A stretch of 62,635 bases of DNA, taken from Fragilaria crotonensis (lineage: Eukaryota > Bacillariophyta > Fragilariophyceae > Fragilariales > Fragilariaceae). The stretch spans positions 1 through 62,635 of the forward strand of contig JAKSYS010000352.1 in NCBI GenBank assembly GCA_022925895.1, read 5' to 3'. Made by a program: the position numbers and the translations under genes. The notes beneath the pieces are model-generated. The model saw only the letters and a program-made list of their open reading frames with translations. It made no database searches and had not been told where the DNA came from. Positions 10,666-22,205 of this stretch are shown here, one piece after another. Position 1 is the first letter of the stretch. Each line of letters opens with the position of its first letter.

Positions 10666-11172
10666 AAGCCTTGTGAGTGACCGACATAATTAAGGAAATA
10701 AAAAAAATGATTTTTTTGTTACAGTTCTACAGTTAATAACTTTCTATCTATCAGAGCCTCTAAACTGCTTCCAGTTGCATCATTGTAACGGATTGAATGA
10801 TTGATTCACTCTCCGATTAGTGCAAGAATGTTTTTTGATGAACATAGAGTTGAAAATGTGCTCGACTGACCGAGTACTGGCTGGTGGAAGTATTTCAAAA
10901 TAGTGGATTTTGTGTAACATGGTAGTCCCGTAAGGTACTGGTACCAGGTATCGTAGCGGGTGAAGACATCAAGCAAATGATACCAGCACACCCGTAAACT
11001 ACAGTACTGCTACTACCGGAAGAGTACCAGGTATTTAATCCGAGAATCTCGATGACACTACTAGAGAGTCTACTGAGGATTCGCGTAGAATTGTTTTTCG
11101 CGCCAAAATTGTTGTCTCTTCCTTGCTCCATGTCACACTTATTTCCCTTCTAGTCTGAACTGCTGTGTAACC
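10666..11172. other. Intergenic, polymerase epsilon promoter side
   Basis: No gene is seen. It contains an A-rich run (10690-10715) and GTAC motifs at 10933-11035 (GTACTGGTACCAGGTA, GTACCAGGTATT). The last part should include the promoter and 5' leader of the DNA polymerase epsilon gene. Confidence 0.55.
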
Positions 11173-14100
11173 ATGGGCCGCGTCTTTGGCCAGTCGATGG
11201 GGAAGAAGCGCGCCGCGGGCAGTGGCTACCAGCGCCAATTTGGTGGTCACTCAAAGCGAGACGCGGATAAGAGCGAGGAGGAAGTCTTGGCCGAGCGACG
11301 TGCCCTGTATCGTCGTCAGAGATATGAAGAAGGGGAGGCCCTCGACGTCAGCTTTGGATACACACGGTATGATCACAAGTCGGACGAGAAGTCTAGGAGA
11401 GGATGGATTTTTAACATGTTGCCAACGGTACGTTCATGACTGCAGACTTCGAGGAATCCGCAGTGATTCTTTCAAAATGATCATCGCTCACAAGACATCC
11501 CTTGGCATCATGGTATAGACCGTTTCATCCACAGAGGATTCATCAGAGGAAGGTGTGGCCGGGGCAGAACGTTCTGCTTTGGACCTTTACTTTAGAACCG
11601 AGACCGGATCAACGTTCAAATCAACTGTCATATATTCTCCCTACTTTTTCGTGATTGCGACATTGCCAAGTGATCAAGAAGACCAAGCACTCGTTTTCGA
11701 AGGGTTGGTTTCCAGCCTTATGCGTCTCTACGAAGCGAACGGCCTTTCACAAGTTGAGATTGTCTATAAGGTCGACCTAGATCAGGTAAACCACTTGTCA
11801 CCGTCCAACCTCAACGGGCGCCCCATGATCAAGCTCGTCTTCGACAATGTTCAGCAACTAATGGACGTGCGGAAACGTATCCAAGACGTCGTTCGCAAGA
11901 ACAAATCGAAGCAAAGCGATGTGGTCATCTATAATCCAAACCAATCTGAGGAGACCCTTGACCCCATGTCAACCTTAGAAGAGCTTCGCGAGTATGATGT
12001 ACCATACCTCGTACGCGTCTGCACAGATTTGAACATTCGAGCGGGGGCTTGGTATACGGTTACACCAAATCCAACAAACATCGGCGTTACCCTCTCTGAT
12101 CAAGATGTCGAAACAAAAGCCAGTCCTTCTTACATGGCTTTTGACATTGAATGTACGAAGGCACCGCTCAAATTTCCGGATGCAAACCATGACTCCATTT
12201 TCATGATTTCCTACATGGTGGAAGGACAAGGTTATTTGATTCTCTCGCGAAGTGTTGTCTCGCAAGATGTGCAGGACTTTGAGTATACCCCCAAACCGGG
12301 GTATCCTGGACCCTTTCACATCTTTAATGAATTGACGGAAGAAGATCTGTTAAAACGATTCTTTGAGGAGTACAAGCGGCACAAGCCTCAAATTGTGGTG
12401 ACGTATAACGGCGACTTCTTCGATTGGCCCTACGTTGAACAGCGAGCTGCTATCTATGGGTTGGATATTGTCAAAGAGTTGGGAGTGGAGAAACAAAAGG
12501 ATGGAGAATACCGTGGTCGGTGTTCCATCCATCTTGATGCCTTTCATTGGGTTCAGCGCGACTCATACCTTCCACAGGGATCGCAGGGCCTCAAGGCAGT
12601 CACCAAATACAAGCTGGGATACGACCCTGTTGAGGTGGACCCTGAAGATATGGTGCGATATGCCCAAGAAAGACCAGTGCACATGGCGACCTACTCAGTG
12701 TCAGACGCAGTTGCGACGTACTATCTTTATGAAAAGTACGTTCACATGTTTATCTTCTCTCTGTGCACCATTATCCCTATGGGTCCGGAAGACGTCTTGC
12801 GAAAGGGAAGTGGGACACTCTGTGAGGTTCTTCTGATGGTTCAGGCTTGTGAAAAGTCGATCATTTGTCCTAACAAACAAACCGACCCGTTGGCGAAGTT
12901 TCACAATGGACACTTGCTGGAGTCGGAAACGTACATCGGAGGAAAGGTAGAATGTCTCGAGACAGGTGTTTATCGATCGGACGTAGAATATGAATTTGAC
13001 TTGAAACCAGCGGCCTTTCAAATGCTCATCAACAACATTGACCGTGACTTAACCTTCGCAATTGAAGTCGAGCTCGGAGGAGATCGATCCAAGGTTACCA
13101 ACTATAACGACGTAAGTGCTCTGCTCGATACGCGCTCTAATCGCAAGTTTGTCATTTTTCTCACGCAGTTCATCAAAGATTCGATCAGAGATCGTGGAGC
13201 AGCTCGAGATGCTCCGTGATAGACCCAAGCGCACTGAGAAGCCGTATATCTATCATCTTGACGTCGGGGCCATGTATCCCAACATCATTCTTACCAACCG
13301 CCTCCAGCCGAGTGCGATCGTCGACGATGCCACCTGTGCTGCCTGTGATTTCAACCAGGCTAAGAACGACTGCAAGAGACGGATGGACTGGGTCTGGCGA
13401 GGTGACTACACTCCCGCCACTAAACAGGAGTATGATCGAACCAAAGACCAACTAAGCCGAGAAATTATTGAAGGGGAGCCTTTTTCGAAGATGTCAGCAC
13501 AAAGCCAGGCAGATGCGGTGGCAAATCGATTGAAGACCTACGCCCGCAATGCCTATCGGAAAGTCAAAATCACGGAGGAGGTTACAAGATCGGACACTGT
13601 ATGCATGAGAGAGAACGACTTTTACGTCGATACTGTACGTCGCTTTCGCGATCGTCGATACGAGCTCAAGAAATTGACCAAGACGTGGCAGAAAAAAATC
13701 GGGACCACATCAGATGCTTCTGAGAAGAAAGCAGCGGAGGATAGGGCCATTGTTTACGACTCGCTTCAAGTCGCGCATAAGTGCATCCTGAATTCGTTCT
13801 ACGGGTACGTCATGAGGAAGGGCGCCAGGTGGCGCTCAATGGAAATGGCCGGAATCGTTACAAAGACCGGAGCCGACCTCATTACACAGGCTCGCATCCT
13901 TGTCGAACAAATTGGCCGTCCTTTGGAGTTAGACACGGATGGTATTTGGTGCATCCTTCCGAAAAGCTTTCCGGATGTGTATAATTTCAACACAGTTGAT
14001 GGCGGTCAGCTAAGGCTTGAGTATCCGTGCGTCATGTTAAATGCTGACATTCATGAAAACTTCACAAACCATCAATATCAGGTGCTACGGGATCCTGAGC

Positions 14101-17100
14101 GTGGAGTGTACGAAACAAGGAGTGAGTGTTCGATTTTTTTCGAAGTCGACGGACCTTATCGCTGCATGGTTCTCCCTGCAAGTACCGAAGAAGGAAAACT
14201 TCTGAAGAAGCGATACGCCGTTTTCAACTTTGACGGATCCTTGGCCGAGCTTAAAGGGTTCGAGCTCAAGCGTCGTGGAGAACTTGAGTTGATAAAGACC
14301 TTTCAATCACAAGTCTTTCAACGATTTCTAGATGGCGACTCCTTAAAGCAATGCTATGCGAGTGTCGCAGACGTGGCCAACCACTGGATTGATGTGTTGG
14401 ACACTCAGGGAGAAAGTCTGGACACAGACGAGTTATTCGATCTGATTAGTGAAAATAGAAGTATGAGTCGTCAGCTCGAGGACTATGGCGACCAGAAGGG
14501 AACCTCTCAAACGACTGCCCGGCGACTTGGAGAATTCCTCGGCGCTGAGATTATCAAAGATAAGGGTTTGAATTGCAAGTTCGTCATCGCTGAGCAACCA
14601 TACGGGGCTCCAGTAACGGAACGAGCCATTCCAACCGCCATCTGGAAGGCCGAGCCTGCCATAATGAAGCACTACCTTCGCAAATGGCTGAAGGCGCCCG
14701 GCCTTGACGACGACGACTTTGATATCCGAAATATTCTCGATTGGAAGTATTACATCGACCGCCTCGCGAAGAGTATACAAAAGATTATTACCATTCCTGC
14801 TGCACTGCAAAAGCTCGACAACCCAGTTCCGCGGATTCCTCACCCCGATTGGCTGCTTTCGAAAATGAGGCAGCTCAACGACCATTTGCAGCAAGCGAAC
14901 ATCAACTCTTTCTTCAAAAGCCGTCCCAAAGAGAAGGCAGATGGGACATCGATGAGGGACATGGAGGATTTTGGAATTGACCCAGCTAGGCCAAAGCGAC
15001 CAACTGTACACCGGGCCAAGAGGAGAGACAGTGGTATTGGCGCTAACCTCGCCGATGGCAATATCACGGATATCATGAATATCCCAAAACCAACAGAGGA
15101 TCGCGTTGTACTTTCAAATGACAACTTCAACGACTGGTTGGCTCAGAGGAAATCTCTTTGGCGAGTCGACCGCCGGGAAAGGAACCTTTCCAACAAGACA
15201 AGTGGATTTCGTAATCGAGGATCAGCAACGACAGGCATCGTCGATCAACCGCGACGTCCAGTCAGCAGCATGGAGGGCTACATCCGTGAGGCCGCGCTTG
15301 CGCTTCGTCAAAACGAGTGGCATGTTATCGAAGTCCGAGAATTGAGTTCATCAGACGGGAACAGAGTTGCGTCTAGTGGGGAATTCATTGCTTGGGTGAT
15401 GATCGGTAGTGACACTCTCCGAAAGATCCAGATTTCTGTGCCTCGCGTCGTTTACATCACCACTTTTGTCGAGCTTAAGTCGATATCAACCGGTGTTATT
15501 CAGGTGAGGAAAGTTGACAAGCATCTACCACACAACAAGACTGCAAAGTTCGTTTACGAGGTGACGATGCCTGAGCATGTGTTTAAGGCAAACACTTGGA
15601 TTCGGTCGCTCTGCAAGGACTATGAGAGCTCCAACGAGGGCGTCTTTGAAAGCCTTTACGAGTCTTCCCATCCACTTATGCTTCGCGCTTTGACCGAAAT
15701 GGGGTGTGTGGTGAAGACAAGCCAATCTGAGCCAGACGGCAGGCTTCGTAAGAATTTCCAGCTTGATGAGCTCCAGCGTGTTCACAAACCTGCGGGCGGG
15801 GACTATCTCCACAGCAGGTTGCAATTCAAGAAGATCTTCATCTACCACGGTGTGAACCCGCGCACTAAAGCGGGTATCGTAGCTGTCTTTGTTGTGGATG
15901 AGGTTGACGAAAGTCGTTTGCCTCAGGCCACGGAGGATGAAATGGAATGGGAAGAGTCGAACGCAGTTGACCAGAAGAAACGAATCATACTTATGGCGAC
16001 GGCAACCTTATGGATCGTAAAACCCGGTTCCGCACCTTCGTCACAGAAGGGAATTACCAAGAAGCAATGCCAGACCCTCTTCAGTCAATTGCTTAAGACT
16101 ATTTATGACCTTTCCGTTGAAAGCGAAGCAAACGGCCAGTTTTCGGAGTACAGCTCCGTCTCCCTGAGATCAGAGTGCAACATCGCCAGTCTCAATTTCG
16201 TCAACGACGAAATGAAGGCGTGTGCCGCGGCTAGTGAGGTTATTAATGCTAGGGCGAAGGGCAACAATGGTCCGACATTCGTGTTGGTAAATAGTGGCAA
16301 GTCCTTGCGGCAGCTTCGCAGTGCCCTGCCTAGTATGAGCGCTTTCCCCGTCATTTCCATGCCGTTCCCACCCGGACCAGCTCACAACCCTTCCACGATG
16401 AGCCTTCCAGCACTGAACTGGGAACAACCTGCGTTGCAGCTCGTCATGGAGGCCTATTTCTTCATTATGGCCGTCTCTTTCCCCAAACGAATCGAATTCG
16501 CCAGGTATGGTCATATCCCAATCGGGAACTTTGGAGAAGACGAGTGTACCACCATGTATGACGTGAGTCTTAGCCGACAGCTGGAAAAAAGCCGTGCCTT
16601 GTCATGGGCCAACCCAAGTCCCGGACGACCAGATCTTGGATTCCCAGTTTCGCATATATTGGACGATGTCGACTGCAGTGTCGCCGAAACGGAAGATTTA
16701 GAAATCCCAAGTGAGCAAATATGGGGCGACGAAGACGACGTTTCTAGTCCCGTTGTTTGCAAGTCTGGATCCTACAGAACCATTTGCGTGGAGATTGACG
16801 TCCATGATCTCGCAATCGCCGCGTTGACAGACATGATCGAAAATGGCGCCCTTGGTCCTGCATCTCCCACCAGCGTGGGTTCGTTTGGAGCGGTGAACAA
16901 CATCAGCCACTACAAGAGCAGCGGGGCGCTAGGGGATGATATGTGCACATCAATCTCTCTGCCGTTGCTTCGCGTCGTTGTGGGCTACTGGCTCCGCGAC
17001 GCTTTTGACGCAAACTCAAAAGTGGCTGACGATATGCTTCATAACATTTACAGGCTTGTGTCGAGTCCGGACTCGCTCATGTCAGACCCAGTGCTCCATC

Positions 17101-18323
17101 GAACCATTCATTCCATGATGAAGACGACATTTCTGCGCCTTTTGGGAGAGCTTCAACGCCTTGGCTGTACGGTAGTCTTTGGATCCTTTCACAAAATAAC
17201 AGTGGCGACTAACAAGTCCTCCTTGAGCGAAGCTGAAGAATACATTCAGTTTGTGATCTCAACCATTGGCAACAAATCGTCTGAAAATGGGTCTGGTGGA
17301 ATAGAACGAGTTTCGTTACGACCTAGTCGCTACTATTCGCATGTTCTGTTTTTTGATGAATACAATTATGGTGGAATCGAGCTGGAAAGGCGGAGTTCAG
17401 ACGCTGTTACCGACGATGCAGCGTTGGTTTTCGAAAAAGGAGTCGATGATGACCCCGATTTTGTTATCTTCCCCTCGGTTGTATCTGGTTGGAGCATACG
17501 CAACTACCTCGGAAGCGAGATGTCACAGGAATACTTCCGAGCTATTGTTGGGCGGTTCTCGAAAGATGTCTTCCGAAAAGAACAGCAACTTCGAGACCAG
17601 CGTGGAAACGCTTCCATCCGTGAAGAAATCGTTGAATACAAGCGGAAAGTCATCTCGAAGCATTTTGCATCTGATCTGGCCCGAGCTCTCGACGACATTG
17701 TGAAGGAAACCGAAGGACAAGGAAGCGCCCCAAGGTTGCCAGGTTCACAAGCAAGGCTGACGAATCCACCTCTGGAATTCATCAAGAGTGTCTCAGCGGT
17801 CCTCGAATTAGATACGGATGTACAAAACGAAGTGCAAACGTTGAAAAGGGGTCTTCTCGCTCAGATTGGGGTCGCTGAGTACTCTCAGGCAGCTCGGTGG
17901 GAGAATCCATCCGCCGTCTTCACGCTATCGGATCTCTTTTGTGTCGAGTGTCACGAAAGTCGCGATGTCAACCTTTGCGAGCTGCCGCCTCTGGAAGGCC
18001 GACCGGCGCCTCGACGCCACTGGAGCTGTGATGATTGCGGCACGTTCTACGACCCGGAGGTCATTGAACGCAGATTAATTAGTATCGCTATGAAACGGGC
18101 CCTCCGCTACCAATTGCAAGATGTGCGCTGCTCAAAAACAAACCGTGTGGCTACAAGGGCTTTATGTAGACAATCAGTTGCATCCGCTGAGCTTAAACTG
18201 GACATAACAAGGTACGAAGTTCGATCTCAGCTTGAGCTGCTGCATCATCTTGCTCTGCATCACGAGCTTGCGTGGTTGGAAGAAACTACCGGGGACTTGC
18301 TGGGTACTTTTGCGGACTCTTAG
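11173..18323 (+). CDS. POLE: DNA polymerase epsilon catalytic subunit
   Basis: Exons 11173-11427, 11537-13111 and 13179-18323 give about 2,324 residues, close to the family's 2,200-2,290. This is the leading-strand replicative polymerase of the nucleus. The exonuclease has Exo I FDIEC (D about 288), Exo II NGDFFDWPY and Exo III YSVSDAVATYY. The polymerase has motif A DVGAMYPNI (about 638), motif B KCILNSFYG and motif C LDTDGIW (D about 864). The four cysteines of the polymerase-domain Fe-S motif are present (CAACDFN...C after DAT). The inactive second B-family half follows. The C-terminal CysA motif is complete (CVEC...WSCDDC, from about 2198). CysB reads C-x2-T...C-x-Q, so two of the four usual cysteines are replaced. 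The ATG at 11173 has a good context (ACCATGG). The predicted sequence around both splice junctions aligns without gaps to the family. Confidence 0.95.
11428..11536 (+). other. Intron 1 of DNA polymerase epsilon
   Basis: The donor is ACG|GTACGT and the acceptor CACAGAG|GAT. The 109-base intron is phase 0. It joins RRGWIFNMLPT to DSSEEGVAG and then to the conserved LDLYF region. The alternative AG two bases earlier would break the frame. Confidence 0.75.
13112..13178 (+). other. Intron 2 of DNA polymerase epsilon
   Basis: The donor is GAC|GTAAGT and the acceptor ATCAAAG|ATTCGA. The 67-base intron is phase 0. The junction NYND-IRSEIVEQLE aligns residue for residue with the family without a gap. 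The better-looking CACGCAG at 13168 would shift the frame into a TGA at 13217, so the weaker AAAG acceptor must be used. Confidence 0.75.
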
Positions 18324-18797
18324 CTTGCCTGAGACATGAACTAGTACATCAGTGGATTACACCCTAACACTTGTCGTGCTTGTGCCAAACTCGAATGGGG
18401 ACGAACCTCATGAAGTGGCACAATGCAATGACAAAAGTATCGTTTTGCAGAGACCTTTTTCTATGTTGAAAGCCGCAAAGTCAATGATACTCGATCGCTT
18501 GACAACGTTCAAGAACCTAAACGTAACATTCTCTAAAGCGAACCAAAAATGAAGGCGTTGGAAGAGCCGGAAAAAAGTTGGGATTCCCTATACGACGATG
18601 TGTTTCCGTGCCTTTAAATTCGCACGGCGTTGCGTTTCATGTTGACACCATGACACCGTCTTCGCTCGAACAACGACGGTGAGCATCTTTCTAATAACAA
18701 TTCCAAACTTGGCCACTAGGCCGATCGCGAGTGCGAACTTGAAATCATCGGAGCAGAGTGTTTCGAGCTGTGAGAATAGTGGCGCGGTTTTCATAAT
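18324..18797. other. Intergenic between convergent genes
   Basis: This lies between the stop of DNA polymerase epsilon and the stop of the M16 protease. Short open frames on both strands (for example a 68-residue one at 18588-18794, minus) have no recognisable domain. It should hold both 3' untranslated regions. Confidence 0.55.
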
Positions 18798-21700
18798 CTA
18801 CTTAGCTCGCCAGTAGGGCGCCACAGGGTAAGTGGACAGGAAGTGCTTGAGATGACGTATATCTTCATAGCTTGACAAGACACCAGGCATTCCAACATGA
18901 GCGTCGAATTCTGCTCTCGCTTGGTGACTGTAAACCCGGGCAGACAACACCCTCCTCTCCGGGGCATCAATAGCAAAATACTTGTCGAAGAAAGCGAGCA
19001 TCTTCTGCTTCAACAGAGCTGCACTCTTCAGCTCCGGCGTTTCCTCATCAGGACTGCAGCTAGCTGAAATGAACAACTCTTGAGCAACCTGTTCAACGCG
19101 GTCAAATGCGGGCATCCCGATGGCAGAAGGCAGGCTCTCCGCGTTCAGAATTTCACCCCACACTGTAGAAACCTCCTGGCTCAACTTCGTGTCCCTTTCC
19201 AACAGTTGAGCAACAACAGCCCCAGCCTCTTTTTCCAAATCTTCCAGCGTTAACTCTTCGAGTTCCTGTCGAAACGATGTCAACCAAGCCTGGCTTCGTT
19301 CCTCAAGCACAGATGGCATCGCAACACTGCTCTGGATCACGACGGCGAGTGACCATGCACCGCCAGCGACCTTACGCACAAACGCGCTCACGACGTAGCC
19401 CAACTGCTCTTTGGTGCGCAGCTGGCTGAAGGCAGAGTTGTATGCAAGATGAGAAATCATATCCAGCACGGCCACTCCTTCATATCCCAACTCGTGGTCA
19501 CACCCTGCTTGCAACGATAGCTCAAGTGCATTATTTTCTTCGGATTCACTAAATACAACCTCCTGGTATACCACTGGTGCAATGCGACTAGCCGATTCCG
19601 ATCCGAAAATGACCATAGCCTCCTCGGCTGTAGGAAGCTTCATCGCACGAAAAACAGGAATTTCAACTTCAAGAAGTGGTCGCGAATCTTTCAAAAATCG
19701 CTCATCAATGACAGCTGCGATTTCTAGGGCTTCTTTTTTGTTGATGTTCCCGATACACAATGCCTCTGCCTTGAGCCGCCCGCGCAAACACTGCTCTGCA
19801 ATTTGGCCGCATTCTTCCATAGTTAAAGGGTCTTTCTCCGCATATTCTCCTTCCATTTCATCAATATAGTTATCGACGTACCACACCTTTTCTTCTGAAA
19901 TGAGCCTCGAGTTGTAATTTGCAACCTCGTAAGGCGAGTCAAGCCTATAGTTCTTCGTCTCCCGAAGAAGATTGTCATGCGCCTTCTTGAATTTCAATGC
20001 AAGACAAGGGTTATCATTGGGACCCTCCTTCAGTTCTCCAATAAGGCTAAGCATTCTCTTCGTGACAGTGTCCAGAAGGAAGGGCAGCTTCTCCGAGTAC
20101 CCTTTCAAAGAGATTCGCAGGCCAGATGGTACACTTGAGACACGGTAGTTACTCCCAGCCAGGCGCGCATCGTAGATGAAGGAATTCAAATCATCATTCA
20201 GGATTCTCTCGTACATACGGTTGAGAGTCATTGTTCGCGGAGATCTGTAAACACTTGGTGATTGCAGAGACAGCCTTATGAACGTCTTCGGTACTCTCCA
20301 CTTGCGATCCAGTTTGTGCCACAGCTTCATTCCAGGTCGTCTAATGATGATTTCCGGAGGGGAAAATACATCATCGTCGTCGTCGTCGTCAGAAGATCCT
20401 TCTGGACTTTCTTCTTCGTCGCATCTAAGGGTGAAGTCAGTAGGGATGTAAGCGTTGAGAGCTGGAAGCCTTAAACGCTCGTCGATGGCAGATGAGTGGG
20501 TCCATTCCCTGACTTGGTCATCAGTGAAGTCCACGACGTGGTACTTGGCTCCATACCATTTTTCTGTTTGCCATTCTGATTCCCCAACGCCCTCAAACTC
20601 TGGCGAAATGATCGTGATCATAGCATTCTCTGGTATCATACGCTCCAAAAAGGCCTTCGCCACCACTGGGTCATACTCGCCGCCAGCATTTTCACCATAC
20701 AAGATCTTCGAGGGCTCATTCTCAAACATAAGTTCAGCAGAATGGGAACAGAAGTCCGTTGGGTCACCATTCTCGCGATAGCGGAAGCTGATGTCTGAAA
20801 TCTGGCGTAGCTCTTCGTGATAAGCTTTCATGAGACTTTCGTCGGCAAGTCCGTCGCGAATCAATGCTATCCACTGAAAGAGGAAATTCAAAACACGATC
20901 CTTTTGCTCCATTCCTTTCGGAGTCAAGCCTATATTCAAACTGAAGAGGGAAAAATCGGAACTATCGATGCCGACTCCACTGGATAGTCCTGTCAAAAGG
21001 CCTTCATCGTTCAACAAAGAATGTAGCGATCCTGGCGCTTCGTGTCCCAACAAATGCGACAAAACTCTGTATGGGCGGCTTTGCTTCAATAATGGATCGT
21101 CCAAGGGTGGAGTAGCAAAATAGAGCTTGATAGACCTTGTTTCAACGAGTGGTACGACGTAGCGGATCTTCTTCAGCTGCGCCGGACCAAATGCAGGAGG
21201 TGCGTCGTATTGAGCGTATTCTTTCTTGTAGATAACGTCCGTATCCTTCAATTTTTGTCTTCTAGGCACGCCTTCAGACGGTGGTAGACTACCAAAAGTC
21301 TCCTCAACAGTCTTTTGTAAGGAATCAAGACTCGCTTTTCCCACAACGCTAAGTCGCAGATTGTAAGTTTGATAATATGTTTTCCAGAACTGGAGAAGAT
21401 CGTCAACTGGCAAGCTTCCGACGCCTTCAGAGTGAGTCGCATTTACAATTTTTCCACCTTGAGTCAGGGTGTTGTAGTTACCACATCCGAACTTCGAAAA
21501 CGGATGTTCTTGACAGGCAGAGAATTTGAGTAGTTGATAGTTCCTCCACGAGTCGCTCGTTAATGAGTTGCGATATTCCGAGTCGATCGCACGTAATTCA
21601 CGGTCTACCATACTCGAATCGAAGAGTGGTGCGATGAAGAATTGCGCCAATCGATCCAAGCCCCCAGAAAGAGCATCGCTCGTAGTATCAGAGTCCGTTT

Positions 21701-22205
21701 CCTCGAATGGTGTGACACTAAAATAGTAGTTGGTATCTTCCATATCAGTGTAGGCGTTCGAGGAGCCACCATTCTGATTAAGGAAGGCTTCATATTCATT
21801 TTCATCCGGATACTTTTCAGTGCCGAGGAAGAGCATATGCTCGTGAAAGTGCGCCAGTCCGGGTCTATCATCGGGATCGTCCATGTGCCCTGCTTGGACG
21901 TGCACAGCAGCAGCTTCCACGTCAGACTCGGGCGAACTCACAAGCAGACATTTCAAACCATTGGGCAATTGTATTGCGCGGTACTTGCGTTGATCAGGTT
22001 CAGGTTTGATGAATTCGGCGTCGTCCGCGATAACTTCTGTACCGGAGGAGCATGAGGTCGTTGTCTCCTGCTCTAGGATAACTGCTTTCAAAGCCGGAAA
22101 GAACTTTCGTCCACTCACTCCCCGAGGTTTGAGGGTCACAAACCCATAAGACGTTGACACGAAACACGCGAGCAATACCGATGCTGATGAGGCTGCTAAT
22201 CTCAT
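18798..22205 (-). CDS. M16 metalloprotease, insulysin-like, with N-terminal signal
   Basis: The 1,135-residue protein belongs to peptidase family M16A (insulysin/nardilysin/pitrilysin type), zinc peptidases that degrade small peptides inside a closed chamber. The inverted zinc motif HFHEH is at residues 119-123, with the third ligand probably E203 (in RELRAIDSEYRNS). The region FLNQNGGSSNAYT follows as in the family. All four M16 half-domains appear present; the R/Y pair of the last domain may lie in SAFVRKVAGG. An acidic insertion with seven consecutive Asp lies between the halves, as in nardilysin. The N-terminus has a signal-like stretch (residues 4-20) ending SYG-F, then a basic stretch, resembling a diatom plastid presequence. 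I start at the ATG at 22205; upstream in-frame sequence is spacer-like. Plastid peptide turnover is a plausible role but is inferred only from the presequence. Confidence 0.88.
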   Translation of the reverse strand: MRLAASSASVLLACFVSTSYGFVTLKPRGVSGRKFFPALKAVILEQETTTSCSSGTEVIADDAEFIKPEPDQRKYRAIQLPNGLKCLLVSSPESDVEAAAVHVQAGHMDDPDDRPGLAHFHEHMLFLGTEKYPDENEYEAFLNQNGGSSNAYTDMEDTNYYFSVTPFEETDSDTTSDALSGGLDRLAQFFIAPLFDSSMVDRELRAIDSEYRNSLTSDSWRNYQLLKFSACQEHPFSKFGCGNYNTLTQGGKIVNATHSEGVGSLPVDDLLQFWKTYYQTYNLRLSVVGKASLDSLQKTVEETFGSLPPSEGVPRRQKLKDTDVIYKKEYAQYDAPPAFGPAQLKKIRYVVPLVETRSIKLYFATPPLDDPLLKQSRPYRVLSHLLGHEAPGSLHSLLNDEGLLTGLSSGVGIDSSDFSLFSLNIGLTPKGMEQKDRVLNFLFQWIALIRDGLADESLMKAYHEELRQISDISFRYRENGDPTDFCSHSAELMFENEPSKILYGENAGGEYDPVVAKAFLERMIPENAMITIISPEFEGVGESEWQTEKWYGAKYHVVDFTDDQVREWTHSSAIDERLRLPALNAYIPTDFTLRCDEEESPEGSSDDDDDDDVFSPPEIIIRRPGMKLWHKLDRKWRVPKTFIRLSLQSPSVYRSPRTMTLNRMYERILNDDLNSFIYDARLAGSNYRVSSVPSGLRISLKGYSEKLPFLLDTVTKRMLSLIGELKEGPNDNPCLALKFKKAHDNLLRETKNYRLDSPYEVANYNSRLISEEKVWYVDNYIDEMEGEYAEKDPLTMEECGQIAEQCLRGRLKAEALCIGNINKKEALEIAAVIDERFLKDSRPLLEVEIPVFRAMKLPTAEEAMVIFGSESASRIAPVVYQEVVFSESEENNALELSLQAGCDHELGYEGVAVLDMISHLAYNSAFSQLRTKEQLGYVVSAFVRKVAGGAWSLAVVIQSSVAMPSVLEERSQAWLTSFRQELEELTLEDLEKEAGAVVAQLLERDTKLSQEVSTVWGEILNAESLPSAIGMPAFDRVEQVAQELFISASCSPDEETPELKSAALLKQKMLAFFDKYFAIDAPERRVLSARVYSHQARAEFDAHVGMPGVLSSYEDIRHLKHFLSTYPVAPYWRAK

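Noticed and set aside
18352-18552. 66-residue open frame after polymerase epsilon
   Set aside because: It opens with GTG, has no domain, and lies in what should be 3' untranslated sequence between convergent genes.
18588-18794. 68-residue minus-strand frame beside the M16 protease stop
   Set aside because: It has an ATG but no recognisable content, and would be a separate gene three bases from a 1,135-residue gene's stop; more likely 3' UTR.
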